Source of the DNA: Candidatus Margulisiibacteriota bacterium
GTDB lineage: Bacteria; Margulisbacteria; Riflemargulisbacteria; GWF2-39-127
Assembly (NCBI GenBank): GCA_003242895.1
Contig: QKMY01000033.1
Span: forward strand, 1-35,227
DNA: 35,227 nt
Direction: 5' to 3'
This document shows positions 26,491 to 33,529 of the stretch, one piece after another. The notes under the pieces are model-generated. The model was given only the letters and a program-made list of their open reading frames with translations, was not told where the DNA came from and searched no databases. How positions within the stretch are numbered: position 1 is the stretch's first letter; the number at the start of each line of letters is the position of its first letter. The translations under genes were made by a program, and so were the position numbers.

Positions 26491-26634
26491 TCAATTCCGG
26501 TCTTTGCTTCATTTCCCATGCTTAATCCTAACAACTAATTCTGAGGAGTCAATATCACACTCCCGCCAATTGACTGTTTGGCTGACATGCACTCCGGCAG
26601 AATATGCAAGGGACAGCAGAATTGAGTCACTCAT
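26491..26634 (-). pseudogene. Tyrosine recombinase fragment
   Basis: Reading the minus strand from an ATG at 26634 gives SILLSLAYSAGVHVSQTVNW, then RECDIDSSELVVRIKHGK, then a TGA, then SKDRN and another TGA. This aligns with the core of IS91-associated and Xer-type integrases; the intact recombinase at 30006 has AVAYSSGLRVSEVVNL, VKDIDSDRLMLNIRKTKGG at the same place. The catalytic Arg is His here (GVHVS against GLRVS) and the in-frame TGA replaces an expected Gly codon. It is a decayed piece of about 48 codons. The upstream N-terminal part is not recognisable with confidence. Confidence 0.7.
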
Positions 26635-26961
26635 TGATCGACAACAACCCTTGTTCAAGCATCTCAATAAAAGAATTTTTCAAACGGTCAGATACTTATA
26701 GGATTAAAGTCTTCAGGATAAATCTTTCGACAAGCAGCTTAACCGGCACGCGATTACAGTTTAGGAATAATAGGTTCTGCCATTTGGTTCTCAAGCGTTT
26801 TTCCAATAGCAAAGCCCAGCTCATTTATCCAAAAAAAAATCACGATAAGTTCGGAAAACATACTAAATTCCACATTTATCCACCAAAACACTTCGCATAT
26901 GATTTAGTTATGTTCAATTGTTGACTGGTGTTGGATTACTAACAAGTTGCATAGTTTGGTC

Positions 26962-26980
26962 AGATTATTTTTTCGCCGAC
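26962..26980 (+). repeat. Left inverted repeat of the PARIS cassette
   Basis: AGATTATTTTTTCGCCGAC. Its last 12 bases, TTTTTCGCCGAC, recur perfectly in inverted orientation at 29472-29483, and 16 of 19 positions match over 29472-29490. The two copies enclose exactly the two PARIS-like genes. Confidence 0.6.
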
Positions 26981-27011
26981 TGGCGGTGTCATGCGCGTCC
27001 GTGCGCATGAC
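26974..27011. repeat. Paired hairpins downstream of the ariB-like gene
   Basis: CGCC-GACT-GGCG (26974-26985), then GTCATGCGC (26988-26996) pairing with GCGCATGAC (27003-27011) around the loop GTCCGT. The second is a perfect nine-base stem, GC-rich in an AT-rich setting, 15 bases beyond the stop of the minus-strand gene. There is no T-run on the minus strand after it, so it is not a canonical terminator; it may be a boundary element. Confidence 0.6.
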
Positions 27012-27025
27012 GGATTTATAATAAA

Positions 27026-27961
27026 TTAATGCAGGAGAGACAAATACATAGAAAGTGATCGAGGCGTTTCTGCATATTGAGACAAAAGAGAAATAGCATT
27101 AACATAATCAAAACTTAAATTACATTTATATCTTTTATCAAACATCTTCGAATCTTTTTTACACACTTCATTTTTCAATTTTTTTAAAAAAGATATAAAA
27201 AACATAAGTTCAAACTTACCTCTAAAATATTTTCCCTTATCATTCTTATTAAAATAAATTATCTTAAGTTTTATTTCGGCAGCAGCAATTTGAGGAGCAT
27301 CCTCAAATATTTTTCTAATTATTGATATCTTTTTTAAATCATTTAAATCACATAAACTCTTCAAATCATCTTTCACTAAGAACCTAAAATAATTCCTCAA
27401 AGAATCATCAATTTTCAAATAAGTTTTGGATTTAGTTTTTAATCTCAAATCCGCTTGTACTGCTAAAAAAGCATTTAAAAGCAAAGTATTATCATGAAAC
27501 TTCTTTATTAAATTTTCATATAATTTCATTATTTTAATATAATCTTTGCTGTTTTCTTCAACTCCAAATTCATGAAGAATTACTTTTTTTATTGAAGAAT
27601 TTTGAACATAACAATTTTCAATTGAATAATATGGGAGGATATAAATAGATTCATCAAGCTTTTCACAAACGTAATCCATATCAACAAAATAACAAATACT
27701 AGCATCACGGTATCCCTCAATACGGGACATCATTTTATTAATATTAATCACATTTTCCCTACCGCCACAGATAAAATCCTTATACACTCTTCCTGTTTTA
27801 ATCTCTATTCGATTGCAATAATACTTAATATCATCCTTACCTTCAAAAAAACAATACAGGATATCACTATCAGGTTTATATGCTGATGCGAACTGAGTAA
27901 AAGCAACATATTCAGATTCGACTTCTGCTCGCATTTTTTCTAACATTTCATCAACAATCAT
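27026..27961 (-). CDS. ariB: DUF4435 TOPRIM-like protein, PARIS AriB-like effector
   Basis: 311 residues. DUF4435/TOPRIM marks: FFEGKDDIKYY with Glu40, CGGRENVININK near 66, the Asp pair of YFVDMDY (Asp94, Asp96), and ILPYYSIENCYV at about 109-120. These are the metal-binding acidic residues of a TOPRIM-type nuclease. In described PARIS systems AriB is held by AriA and released when a phage trigger protein is sensed, then cuts host tRNA and stops growth (family knowledge). It is coupled to the ATPase gene by a four-base overlap (ATGA). The coding DNA is much more A+T-rich than the 6-26 kb genes, pointing to transfer. Confidence high for DUF4435, somewhat lower for strict PARIS membership. Confidence 0.85.
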   Translation of the reverse strand: MIVDEMLEKMRAEVESEYVAFTQFASAYKPDSDILYCFFEGKDDIKYYCNRIEIKTGRVYKDFICGGRENVININKMMSRIEGYRDASICYFVDMDYVCEKLDESIYILPYYSIENCYVQNSSIKKVILHEFGVEENSKDYIKIMKLYENLIKKFHDNTLLLNAFLAVQADLRLKTKSKTYLKIDDSLRNYFRFLVKDDLKSLCDLNDLKKISIIRKIFEDAPQIAAAEIKLKIIYFNKNDKGKYFRGKFELMFFISFLKKLKNEVCKKDSKMFDKRYKCNLSFDYVNAISLLSQYAETPRSLSMYLSLLH

Positions 27962-29328
27962 GCTTTTTCCTTTACATACAAACTCATTCCAGACGCATAT
28001 TTATCAAGATCGTTATTAAATATAAAAGGCGAATGAGTAACTGATAATAAAAATATACATTTATTAGAATCTACAACATGGGGAAGTAACATTTTTTGCC
28101 ACTCTAACGACAAAGACAACTCTGGTTCATCAAACAATACTACCAAATTGCTTTTATCTTCTAAATATAACTTCGAAAACAGAGATATTATCTGCTTCTC
28201 GCCAGAAGAAAGCATACTTAAAGAAACTTGGCAACCATCTTGCTTTTTTCTATAAATATTAACATCAACAGAGCTCTCGTCATATATAAATTGCTTATCA
28301 TTTAAATATTCATTACAAACTGACACGAACTTTTTTACAGAATCATCTAAATGCTTGTGTTGATCATAAATATCAATCAGTTTCAGAATAAAATACACCA
28401 AATGTTGTTTTTTCTTTAAACTATCTTTTTTTTCTAATAGATTCAATATAGTATTTCTATCTTGATCTGATAGATTATTTCCAACTCGATGAATAATAAT
28501 TTTTACCGTATTTTCATCTAAAGCATCTATAGCCTTGTCGTCAATTGCAGGAAACCCTCTTAATAATTGAGATAGCATTTCTCCGGTTAATTTTGAAAAT
28601 CCAGATATAGTTGATTTATTTATTAGCTTCTCAATATTACCTATACGTAACTCCACGTCTTCCATACCAAAATGAATTAATATATCTTCACTAATTTCTA
28701 TATCTTCTTCTATTTCATCAGTTATATAATCATCATCAAAAGACTGATGGCCAACCCGCCTTCTAAATTTGCCTAAATTTTTTAAATCCTCTTCAACCCT
28801 GCGATAAGTGGGAAAATACAAAACTGAAAATTTTTTCGAATCGATAATCGCTGCACATTGTTTGAAATTTTCAAACAGAGGCTCAGATGCAAAATACATC
28901 AATTCACGAGCCATAATGCGTAAAGGGGCAAACTGTCTTACTTTATTAACAAGAAGATACTGGATTATTTTCTCAATAGAAGTATCTTTCTCTTCAGTTA
29001 TAAATTTTTTTATATCATTAATATTTATACCTTCAAAAAAACTTTTAGGTATCCTTTTATTATTACTTCTTTCTAACATTTCTATATAGTTTTCCAATTC
29101 ATATTTCTTAAACTTTATAGTCTTATTATCATCAAAAACCAACATTACACTTTCAAAATTAATTTGAACCAATTTATGATATTTTTGGGTCAAAACAAAA
29201 TACATAGCATTTAAAATAGTTGTTTTACCTAAACCGTTTTCACCTATTAAAATTTTCACATTATCTTTGAACTTAATATCAACATCGCGAAAACCAAAAA
29301 GTTTTGTTATTACAAAGCGTTTTATCAC
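27958..29328 (-). CDS. ariA: AAA/ABC-type ATPase, PARIS AriA-like sensor
   Basis: 456 residues starting at GTG, with AAGGAG six bases upstream. An SMC/ABC-type ATPase head split by a central helical insert: Walker A GENGLGKTT at 29-37, a long middle region (about 90-330), the ABC signature LSSGE at 373-377, Walker B LVVLFDEPE (Asp400, Glu401) and the switch His432 in THSPFIF. The order ATPase then DUF4435 gene with coupled starts is the AriA-AriB arrangement. AriA is thought to assemble into a multimer that sequesters AriB and senses phage anti-restriction proteins. A generic OLD-like or AAA_15/AAA_21 protein is the alternative, but the DUF4435 partner makes PARIS the best reading. Confidence 0.87.
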   Translation of the reverse strand: MIKRFVITKLFGFRDVDIKFKDNVKILIGENGLGKTTILNAMYFVLTQKYHKLVQINFESVMLVFDDNKTIKFKKYELENYIEMLERSNNKRIPKSFFEGININDIKKFITEEKDTSIEKIIQYLLVNKVRQFAPLRIMARELMYFASEPLFENFKQCAAIIDSKKFSVLYFPTYRRVEEDLKNLGKFRRRVGHQSFDDDYITDEIEEDIEISEDILIHFGMEDVELRIGNIEKLINKSTISGFSKLTGEMLSQLLRGFPAIDDKAIDALDENTVKIIIHRVGNNLSDQDRNTILNLLEKKDSLKKKQHLVYFILKLIDIYDQHKHLDDSVKKFVSVCNEYLNDKQFIYDESSVDVNIYRKKQDGCQVSLSMLSSGEKQIISLFSKLYLEDKSNLVVLFDEPELSLSLEWQKMLLPHVVDSNKCIFLLSVTHSPFIFNNDLDKYASGMSLYVKEKA

Positions 29329-29424
29329 TACATTCTCCTTAACAAAATAGTCGATTACTAAAGCGTATGATTCAATACATTAATATATGATTATAATACT
29401 AACAAAATGATTATATCTTTTCAA

Positions 29425-29468
29425 TAAAAGAAAAACAAAAAGAGATTAGGCGTCCTTGCCTAAGCTCT
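29425..29468 (-). terminator. Minus-strand terminator upstream of the ariA-like gene
   Basis: AGAG-A-TTAGGC (29441-29451) pairs with GCCTAA-G-CTCT (29458-29468) around GTCCTT, with one A/G mismatch. On the minus strand the stem is followed by TCTTTTTGTTTTTC, a normal terminator tail. It would stop minus-strand transcripts coming from above 29,470, which implies there is such a transcript. The ariA-like start is about 97 bases further on. Confidence 0.6.
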
Positions 29469-29469
29469 A

Positions 29470-29633
29470 ATGTCGGCGAAAAAGACATCTATTCCAGTTA
29501 CGCCCTAGCCTCGCCGTCAACAACTCTGCGGCGGCCTCCGGCTAAACCCTAAAGGGCGCCTTGCCTCGATCTCGATGCTGTTTCTGTTCCGTCAATATGC
29601 TAGAAACAGCATAGCATATTGCTCCGCCGACAT
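29470..29633 (-). ncRNA. Candidate structured RNA or folding DNA element
   Basis: ATGTCGGCG (29470-29478) and CGCCGACAT (29625-29633) are a perfect nine-base closing stem. Inside, two hairpins exclude one another: ATGCTGTTTCT (29575-29585) with AGAAACAGCAT (29602-29612), or CAATATGCTA (29593-29602) with TAGCATATTG (29612-29621). The region is GC-rich with GGCGGCC and AAGGGCGCC pieces. On the minus strand it ends right at the terminator hairpin at 29,468. This arrangement, closing stem then terminator, is RNA-like. No known RNA family is recognised; it could equally be the end of a mobile element. Confidence 0.4.
29472..29490 (-). repeat. Right inverted repeat of the PARIS cassette
   Basis: Read on the minus strand: AGATGTCTTTTTCGCCGAC. 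It is the partner of 26962-26980 (12-base perfect core, 16 of 19 overall). As on the left side, a GTCC-loop hairpin lies directly on its inner side, here the terminator stem at 29441-29468. Confidence 0.6.
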
Positions 29634-30005
29634 CATCGGATTCGGGAACATAACAGTGGCATGATCTGCAAGCTCACCCTTCGGGCTGCGTCGCTTTTGT
29701 TTATAAGGGATAACTTGTTGTTTAGTGAGTTTGGATTTGTTCAGGCTTGCCTGCTTCGACAAACACGCTCCTTGTCGTTGACTCCAGTCAACGATGAGAC
29801 ACTTCAATCGCCGGCCCAGCGGGCACCCCGGCTCTTCGCGTCAGATATGCCACGGACGTTGAACTAAAGCGACAATAGTCGCTAGTCACAACGCTTCTGA
29901 AACTTACAACTAAACCAGCCCTTCCTAGTCTACCCCCAATAATTTAAGAAATATTCTCACTTCATTTCGATAGTTATTTATATCTATCAAATAAAGGAGA
30001 CCTAT
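29634..30005. other. GC-rich non-coding stretch before the tyrosine recombinase
   Basis: No credible gene. Several short palindromes are present: CGTTGACT-CC-AGTCAACG (29776-29793), GCGAC-AATA-GTCGC (29869-29882) and CAGGC/GCCTG near 29,742. TATGCCACGGAC at 29846-29857 resembles the outer block of the elements at 32,240 and 34,730 (TATGCCACC, GGAC). The recombinase ribosome-binding site AAGGAG is at about 29,994. It may contain the left end of the recombinase/IS91 unit. Confidence 0.4.
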
Positions 30006-30848
30006 ATGAACACTATCCAGCAAAAACTAAAAGAATATCTGAAACTGAAAGGGTATGCAAAAAAAACCCAAAAAGCATATTTTAGTGCTTTGCGTTGTTT
30101 TGAGGATTATTATCATAAAAGCCCAAAACAGCTTGGAAATATAGAAGTCAGGAACTTCCTTCTCCATCTCATCAGGATCAACAGAGCTTCTTCTACTCTC
30201 AGAATATATTACTCGGCTCTCAGCGTCGTTTACAAAAACATCCTCAACCAGCCTGAGGTCATGCTCAATATCCCTATGTTCAAAAAAGACAAAAAAAGAT
30301 TACCTGTCATTCTAAGCCGGGAAGAAATCAACAAAATACTCTCCGTAACTACTAACAAAAAGCACAGAGCCATGATTGCTGTTGCTTATTCTTCCGGACT
30401 CAGAGTCTCTGAAGTAGTTAATCTCACGGTAAAAGATATCGACAGTGATAGACTAATGCTCAATATTAGAAAAACTAAAGGCGGTTATGACAGAAGCACT
30501 ATCCTCTCGAAAAAAACTTTACATATTCTCAGAGAATACTATGCTATTTACAGACCAAACAACTTCTTGTTCCAAGGCAAGAAAAACAACCTTTTTGCTG
30601 ATGTACAACTTACGACCAGAACAATCCAGCGTGTTTTTCATCAAGCTAAAATAGCTGCTGGCATTACCAAAGATGTCTCCTTCCATTCCCTCCGTCACAG
30701 CTTTGCGACTCATCTCATCGAAGACGGCGTTAACATCCTTTTTGTTCAACGCCTGCTTGGCCACGCGCTCCTTAAAACCACACTCATCTATCTCCACACC
30801 ACCAGTCAATCGCTATCAGGCATCAACAGCCCTTTCGATAATTTCTAA
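30006..30848 (+). CDS. Tyrosine recombinase/site-specific integrase
   Basis: 280 residues, intact, with AAGGAG eight bases before the ATG. A SAM-like DNA-binding domain (1-95, typical KGYAKKTQKAYFSALRCFEDYY opening) is followed by the catalytic domain. The full residue set is present: Arg133 in SGLRVSEV, Lys158 in KTKGG, His227 and Arg230 in FHSLRHSFATHL, His253 in LLGHALLKTT and nucleophile Tyr262 in IYLHTT. It breaks and rejoins DNA via a 3'-phosphotyrosine. Its place just before the IS91 transposase marks it as the element's accessory recombinase, but it could also act on nearby sites. The first 240 bases of the overlapping transposase frame (from 30673) are just a shadow of this gene. Confidence 0.95.
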   Translation: MNTIQQKLKEYLKLKGYAKKTQKAYFSALRCFEDYYHKSPKQLGNIEVRNFLLHLIRINRASSTLRIYYSALSVVYKNILNQPEVMLNIPMFKKDKKRLPVILSREEINKILSVTTNKKHRAMIAVAYSSGLRVSEVVNLTVKDIDSDRLMLNIRKTKGGYDRSTILSKKTLHILREYYAIYRPNNFLFQGKKNNLFADVQLTTRTIQRVFHQAKIAAGITKDVSFHSLRHSFATHLIEDGVNILFVQRLLGHALLKTTLIYLHTTSQSLSGINSPFDNF

Positions 30849-30852
30849 ATCC

Positions 30853-31867
30853 ATGTTGAAAAAACCGGATATCGAAGTCGCGGATATTTTCCGTATGCAT
30901 GGCGATCAATATAGAAGCTCGCACAACCTATCCCTCTGGCAGCACAAAACTATGAACGCTATTCAACTTTGCAGGACCCCTGCTCTTGGGGCCAACTCCC
31001 AAACTGTTTGTGATTACTGCGGTACTGTAGAAATATCTTACAATTCCTGCAGAAACCGCCACTGTCCCAAATGCCAATTCCGCAGAACTCTTAACTGGAT
31101 CGATGCCAGAATAAACGACCTACTTCCGGTCCAATATTTTCATGTGGTTTTTACACTACCCGACCTGCTTGAACCGATCATTCTCATGAACCAGAAAATC
31201 ATGTACAATCTCTTATTCAAATGTGCTTCGGAAACACTCATCGAACTTGGAAAAGACCAGAAACATCTGGGCGCTGAGGTTGGGTTTATCGGCGTACTCC
31301 ATACCTGGGATCAGAAAATCCTGGAACATACCCACCTGCACTGCATCGTTCCGGGCGGTGGCTTGTCTCTTGATCAAACCAAATGGATTTCCTGTAAAAA
31401 TGATTACCTGATCCCTGTACAGGTCCTATCGGCTTTATTCAAGAAAAAGTTCCTTTATTACCTAAAGATCTTAATGAAGGAGGACAAACTCAAATATGGA
31501 CGGGGAATTGGTCAGACTGTTCAGCTGTTCAAGATTATCAGTAAATTATATAAAATTGAATGGGTCGTTTACTCCAAGCCAACTTTCAACAGCCCGGAAT
31601 CTGTCATCAAATATCTGGGTAAATACACTCACCGCATTGCTATCAGCAATTACAGAATTCTGGAACTAAAAAATAACAGGGTTAGCTAAACAGCTTCTTG
31701 GAATGTCTGTATCGTCTTCGGGTATTCATGGTACTAAACCGGAGCATACTGCTTGTGCCGGGGCCATTTTTGAAAAAACAGGATTTGATATTTCTATCTG
31801 CCCTTTTTGCGGCAAAGGATATTTGATCACAAAAAACCTTATCAGCTGGCTTTTTATTCCTCCTTAA
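30853..31867 (+). pseudogene. IS91-family transposase, internal deletion and frameshift
   Basis: From ATG at 30853 the frame runs to TAA at 31687-31689. It contains the N-terminal zinc-binding part (CDYCGTVEISYNSCRNRHCPKCQ split by motif: C-x2-C, C-x4-H-C-x2-C), the HUH motif in HTHLHCIVPGGG, and the catalytic tyrosines in KYLGKYTHRIAIS. After LELKNNRVS the family normally continues for some 60-70 residues. Instead, one base later and in the +1 frame, the sequence reads KQLLGMSVSSSGIH and ends with the usual zinc knuckle CPFCGKG and stop at 31865-31867. So a central piece has been lost and the frame shifted. Rolling-circle transposition is presumably abolished. Confidence 0.85.
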
Positions 31868-32239
31868 AGGAAACAATTTTGATTGTTATAATATTAACTT
31901 CTTACCTGCGTTCATTTGCTATCTCAGATAGCCCCAGGATAGCTATACCCTATCTCTATCGTTTTTTATCTATGCCAGACCGTATTTCAAATTTGAGACA
32001 GCATTGCTTGATCCACACGCTTGACTACTCTTTAAATTCTCCTGTTTTTCTTGATCTTCTCGCTATTCTTATCGTTACAGTCTTCAATTCACAGCCACAA
32101 AACCGATTGAATTCCCATAGCAACTAAACAGCTTTCTTGCGCGCCTCTGTTCAACGCCGCACTGAAGACATGAGAAGCGACTCCTCCTCCACGCTCACCG
32201 GCTTCTCACGATCTTCCGTGCTTTAACATTAGATGGACA
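31868..32239. other. Non-coding stretch after the IS91 pseudogene
   Basis: No gene is visible. The first 240 bases are AT-rich with no motif. From about 32,130 it becomes GC-rich, with the hairpin TGAGAAGC (32171-32178) and GCTTCTCA (32201-32208) around a 22-base loop. It probably contains the right end of the IS91-like unit. Confidence 0.4.
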
Positions 32240-32360
32240 TTATGCCACCTCCGGGTATTAAATGAGTTGTCTCCTTGCCTCAAGACCACATCATTCGCGT
32301 GCAAGAAAGTCGGCTGACATCGTGTCAGCCTCTAAGCACCGGTCGTCCTGACCAGCGCGG
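32240..32360 (+). repeat. Structured inverted element A, left edge of the HNH-YhcG cassette
   Basis: Blocks in order: TTATGCCACC (32240-32249), CCTCAAG (32279-32285), ACATCATTCGCG (32288-32299), hairpin GGCTGACA-TCG-TGTCAGCC (32312-32330), hairpin GGTC-GTCCT-GACC (32341-32353). Element B at the other side of the two nuclease genes has the first and third blocks on the opposite strand with an identical 48-base offset, and its two hairpins at nearly the same distances. So A and B are diverged inverted copies. Confidence 0.75.
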
Positions 32361-32437
32361 GAATTATAGAGTAATTTTGATATTTATAGTATTATAAAAT
32401 TTGTAATAGAAAAAGAAGCAATAGGGAAGAAATAAAA

Positions 32438-33505
32438 ATGCCAAGGAAAATGCCAGGCAATATCTTAATAATTATTCTAGGTTTAATTGTATATGCAGTA
32501 TACCTTATTATATCTGCTGTAGTTTTTTTAATACAACCAATAGTAATCATTACCATAATCTGCGGAGGAATGTTAATAATTTATCAAATTTACAGTAATT
32601 TGTATTTCAACAGTAATGATTTTAAAAATATTAAAGATAGCATTAAAGACCATACAAAAAACTGCAATGAACTAAATCATCATATTGAAGAGTTAAAGTG
32701 CTCATATGTGAATATAAAGTCATATGATTACGGAGAAAGCCATTTATATGACAATAGTAATTATAATTTCAAAAGAAAAGAATGGAGTAAAGACTTTAAA
32801 AGTAATCTAAAACACAATTGCTCTGCAACTGTCTGCAAAAATGCGAGTACTCAGCCATTTAAATATCTTTGCAAATACTTTGATATAGAAATAAACGAAG
32901 AAACATTGTCAAATTTTGAAAGTGTATTGAATGATTTTGCTGCTGCTGAACAAGGAAAAATATTATTGCAAAACGAAAGAGATTTAATATTGAACAATAT
33001 TAGCAATTCCATTCCCATATTAATATATTCTTTCAGTAAAAATAAGTTGATTAAAAAATTAGGGTTGGAAGCTATTGATTTGAGCGACTTGTACTTTCCA
33101 ATTTATACATTTCAATATGTATCACCTGGTGGAAATAGTTCTTCTAAATGCGATATAAAATTAAACATAGAAAATCTAGATAAATTTATAAAGCATCTTC
33201 ACGACTTAGTAAAATTCAGAAAAAGTATTGAAGGCCAAAGAGCATTAATGACATCAAATTTACGAGAAATAATCAAAATCAGAGATAATTATACTTGTAA
33301 GAAATGCGGATTATCAATTAATGATGAAAAAAATTTATTATTAGAAATAGACCATATCGTTCCTCTTGCGAAAGGAGGTATTACATCAGAAAATAACCTG
33401 CAAACATTATGTTGGAAGTGTAATCGCTCAAAAGGGTCAAAAGTTGAAGCCAGACAAATAATTTTCAACATGGAAAAAGGAATCATTGATAAAAAAAAAT
33501 TATAA
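32438..33505 (+). CDS. Membrane-anchored HNH endonuclease
   Basis: 355 residues. Two adjacent hydrophobic helices at about 9-31 and 34-52 form an N-terminal hairpin anchor. A long charged middle (about 55-275) has no recognised domain. The C-terminus, about 282-335, is an HNH nuclease with a zinc knuckle: YTCKKCGL, then LEIDHIVPLAKGG with the catalytic Asp-His, then NNLQTLCWKCNRSKGSK with the Asn and second Cys pair. HNH proteins cut or nick DNA. Membrane tethering of such a nuclease is seen in several anti-phage proteins. Very A+T-rich coding sequence, suggesting transfer. The next gene starts 25 bases after its stop, so the two nucleases form an operon. The ATG has AGGGAAG upstream. Confidence 0.85.
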   Translation: MPRKMPGNILIIILGLIVYAVYLIISAVVFLIQPIVIITIICGGMLIIYQIYSNLYFNSNDFKNIKDSIKDHTKNCNELNHHIEELKCSYVNIKSYDYGESHLYDNSNYNFKRKEWSKDFKSNLKHNCSATVCKNASTQPFKYLCKYFDIEINEETLSNFESVLNDFAAAEQGKILLQNERDLILNNISNSIPILIYSFSKNKLIKKLGLEAIDLSDLYFPIYTFQYVSPGGNSSSKCDIKLNIENLDKFIKHLHDLVKFRKSIEGQRALMTSNLREIIKIRDNYTCKKCGLSINDEKNLLLEIDHIVPLAKGGITSENNLQTLCWKCNRSKGSKVEARQIIFNMEKGIIDKKKL

Positions 33506-33529
33506 TGTAATTTGAGGAGCAATTTCATA

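Larger units (their letters stand above)
26413..27025. other. Intergenic boundary between chromosome and accessory region
   Basis: About 600 bases with no intact gene. It holds the tyrosine-recombinase remnant at 26491-26634 and, close to the ariB-like stop, the repeat and hairpins at 26962-27011. Between 26,635 and 26,960 I find only degenerate frames; the two open frames on the plus strand there have no family similarity. Confidence 0.5.
30006..31867 (+). mobile_element. Tyrosine recombinase plus IS91-family transposase unit (defective)
   Basis: The recombinase stop (30848) is four bases from the transposase ATG (30853), so they form one unit. IS91-like elements with an upstream integrase gene are a known variant. 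The transposase is broken, so the element cannot move by itself unless helped. Its true ends lie outside these coordinates and I could not define them; the GC-rich stretches on either side are candidates. Confidence 0.75.

Noticed and set aside
26504-26924. Two plus-strand open frames (65 and 106 codons)
   Set aside because: The minus strand of the same segment encodes the recognisable recombinase remnant; the plus-strand frames have no similarity or ribosome-binding site.
29592-29807. Small minus-strand open frame of 71 codons between ariA-like gene and the recombinase
   Set aside because: It runs through palindromes and the candidate structured element, has no recognisable domain, and the reading is likely fortuitous; kept only as a possibility.
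29470-29990. tmRNA on the minus strand
   Set aside because: The stretch has a terminator and GC-rich stems, but no tRNA-like acceptor end or T-arm with CCA could be found.
30673-30852. N-terminal extension of the IS91 transposase frame
   Set aside because: It overlaps the end of the recombinase gene in another frame; the ATG at 30853, four bases after the recombinase stop, is the natural start.
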